Below, piece after piece: positions 5,467-5,533 of a stretch of DNA of 5,533 nucleotides. Positions within the stretch are counted from its first letter, which is position 1. Each line of letters opens with the position of its first letter. Made by a program: the position numbers and the translations under genes. The notes under the pieces were generated by a model. It searched no databases, was not told the origin of the DNA, and saw nothing but the letters and a program-made list of their open reading frames with translations. Source of the stretch: CAZNNH01 sp964574335. GTDB taxonomy: Bacteria; Acidobacteriota; Vicinamibacteria; Fen-336. The stretch is from assembly GCA_964574335.1 (NCBI GenBank), contig CAZNNH010000275.1:1-5533 (forward strand), read 5' to 3'.

Positions 5467-5491
5467 GGGGGCTCGGGCGGCGGGAGCCCCC
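5467..5491 (+). terminator. GC hairpin after the DHH gene, possible terminator
   Basis: GGGGGCTC (5467-5474) pairs with GAGCCCCC (5484-5491), an 8-bp stem with a 9-base loop, 54 bases after the stop codon. The following CGCTTGATA has no real T tract, so it may be a weak or factor-assisted terminator, or stabilise the 3' end. From 5492 to the right edge I see no gene. Confidence 0.4.
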
Positions 5492-5533
5492 CGCTTGATA
5501 GCGGCGACCGAATTCACTTCGGGCGGGCGCGTT

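Noticed and set aside
4339..5517. Long minus-strand frame covering the DHH gene
   Set aside because: Val/Leu/Gln-rich shadow of a clear DHH protein, with no recognisable domain.
5413..5533. Possible tRNA or gene start at the right edge
   Set aside because: No cloverleaf or T-loop consensus; a TTGATA at 5495-5500 has no -10 partner. Only a GC hairpin is supported.
1..5533. Mobile element, CRISPR array or defence system
   Set aside because: No transposase, integrase, direct-repeat array or terminal inverted repeats are seen, and all genes are of ordinary housekeeping, signalling or transport families.

Overview
The window is GC-rich bacterial DNA and carries seven genes: six complete and one cut by the left edge. 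An HlyD/MacA-type membrane-fusion protein beside a LolD/MacB-type ABC ATPase points to a cell with an envelope crossed by adaptor proteins, most simply Gram-negative. The one-pass Ser/Thr kinase with an outside TPR-like tail, the Thermus/Azotobacter-type seven-iron ferredoxin and the DHH phosphoesterase fit GC-rich environmental lineages such as Myxococcota, Acidobacteriota, Gemmatimonadota or Rokubacteria/Methylomirabilota. The sequence alone does not decide between them, so this assignment is inference.

Layout. Positions 1-1806 are read from the minus strand in the order dtd (D-aminoacyl-tRNA deacylase), a periplasmic adaptor (HlyD/MacA type), then the start of an ABC ATPase that runs off the left edge. 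The adaptor and ATPase are 17 bases apart and form a transport operon. dtd lies 64 bases upstream of the adaptor and may be co-transcribed, though the gap holds a small GC hairpin and its own strong ribosome binding site. Positions 1807-1916 are a divergent control region. From 1917 to the right edge everything is on the plus strand: a Ser/Thr protein kinase, a 7Fe ferredoxin, a cold-shock-domain protein and a DHH/DHHA1 phosphoesterase.

The plus-strand genes look like independent units rather than one operon. Each is separated by 120-255 bases, with a promoter-like sequence before each and hairpin terminators after at least the cold-shock gene and probably after the kinase and the DHH gene. 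The clearest promoters are TTGACA-18-TAAGGT before the cold-shock gene and TTGATC-17-TACGAT before the DHH gene. The cold-shock gene has a leader of about 110 bases, which suits post-transcriptional control.

Functionally this is a patchwork of housekeeping genes (translation quality control, electron transfer, RNA chaperone, phosphoester hydrolysis) with one signalling kinase and one efflux/export operon. I see no mobile element, CRISPR array, tRNA or rRNA, and no convincing undescribed multi-gene system. The points most worth a second look are the divergent dtd/kinase region, where both genes seem to be leaderless, the architecture of the kinase tail, and the cold-shock leader with its upstream 14-base palindrome and a short match to the enterobacterial cold box.
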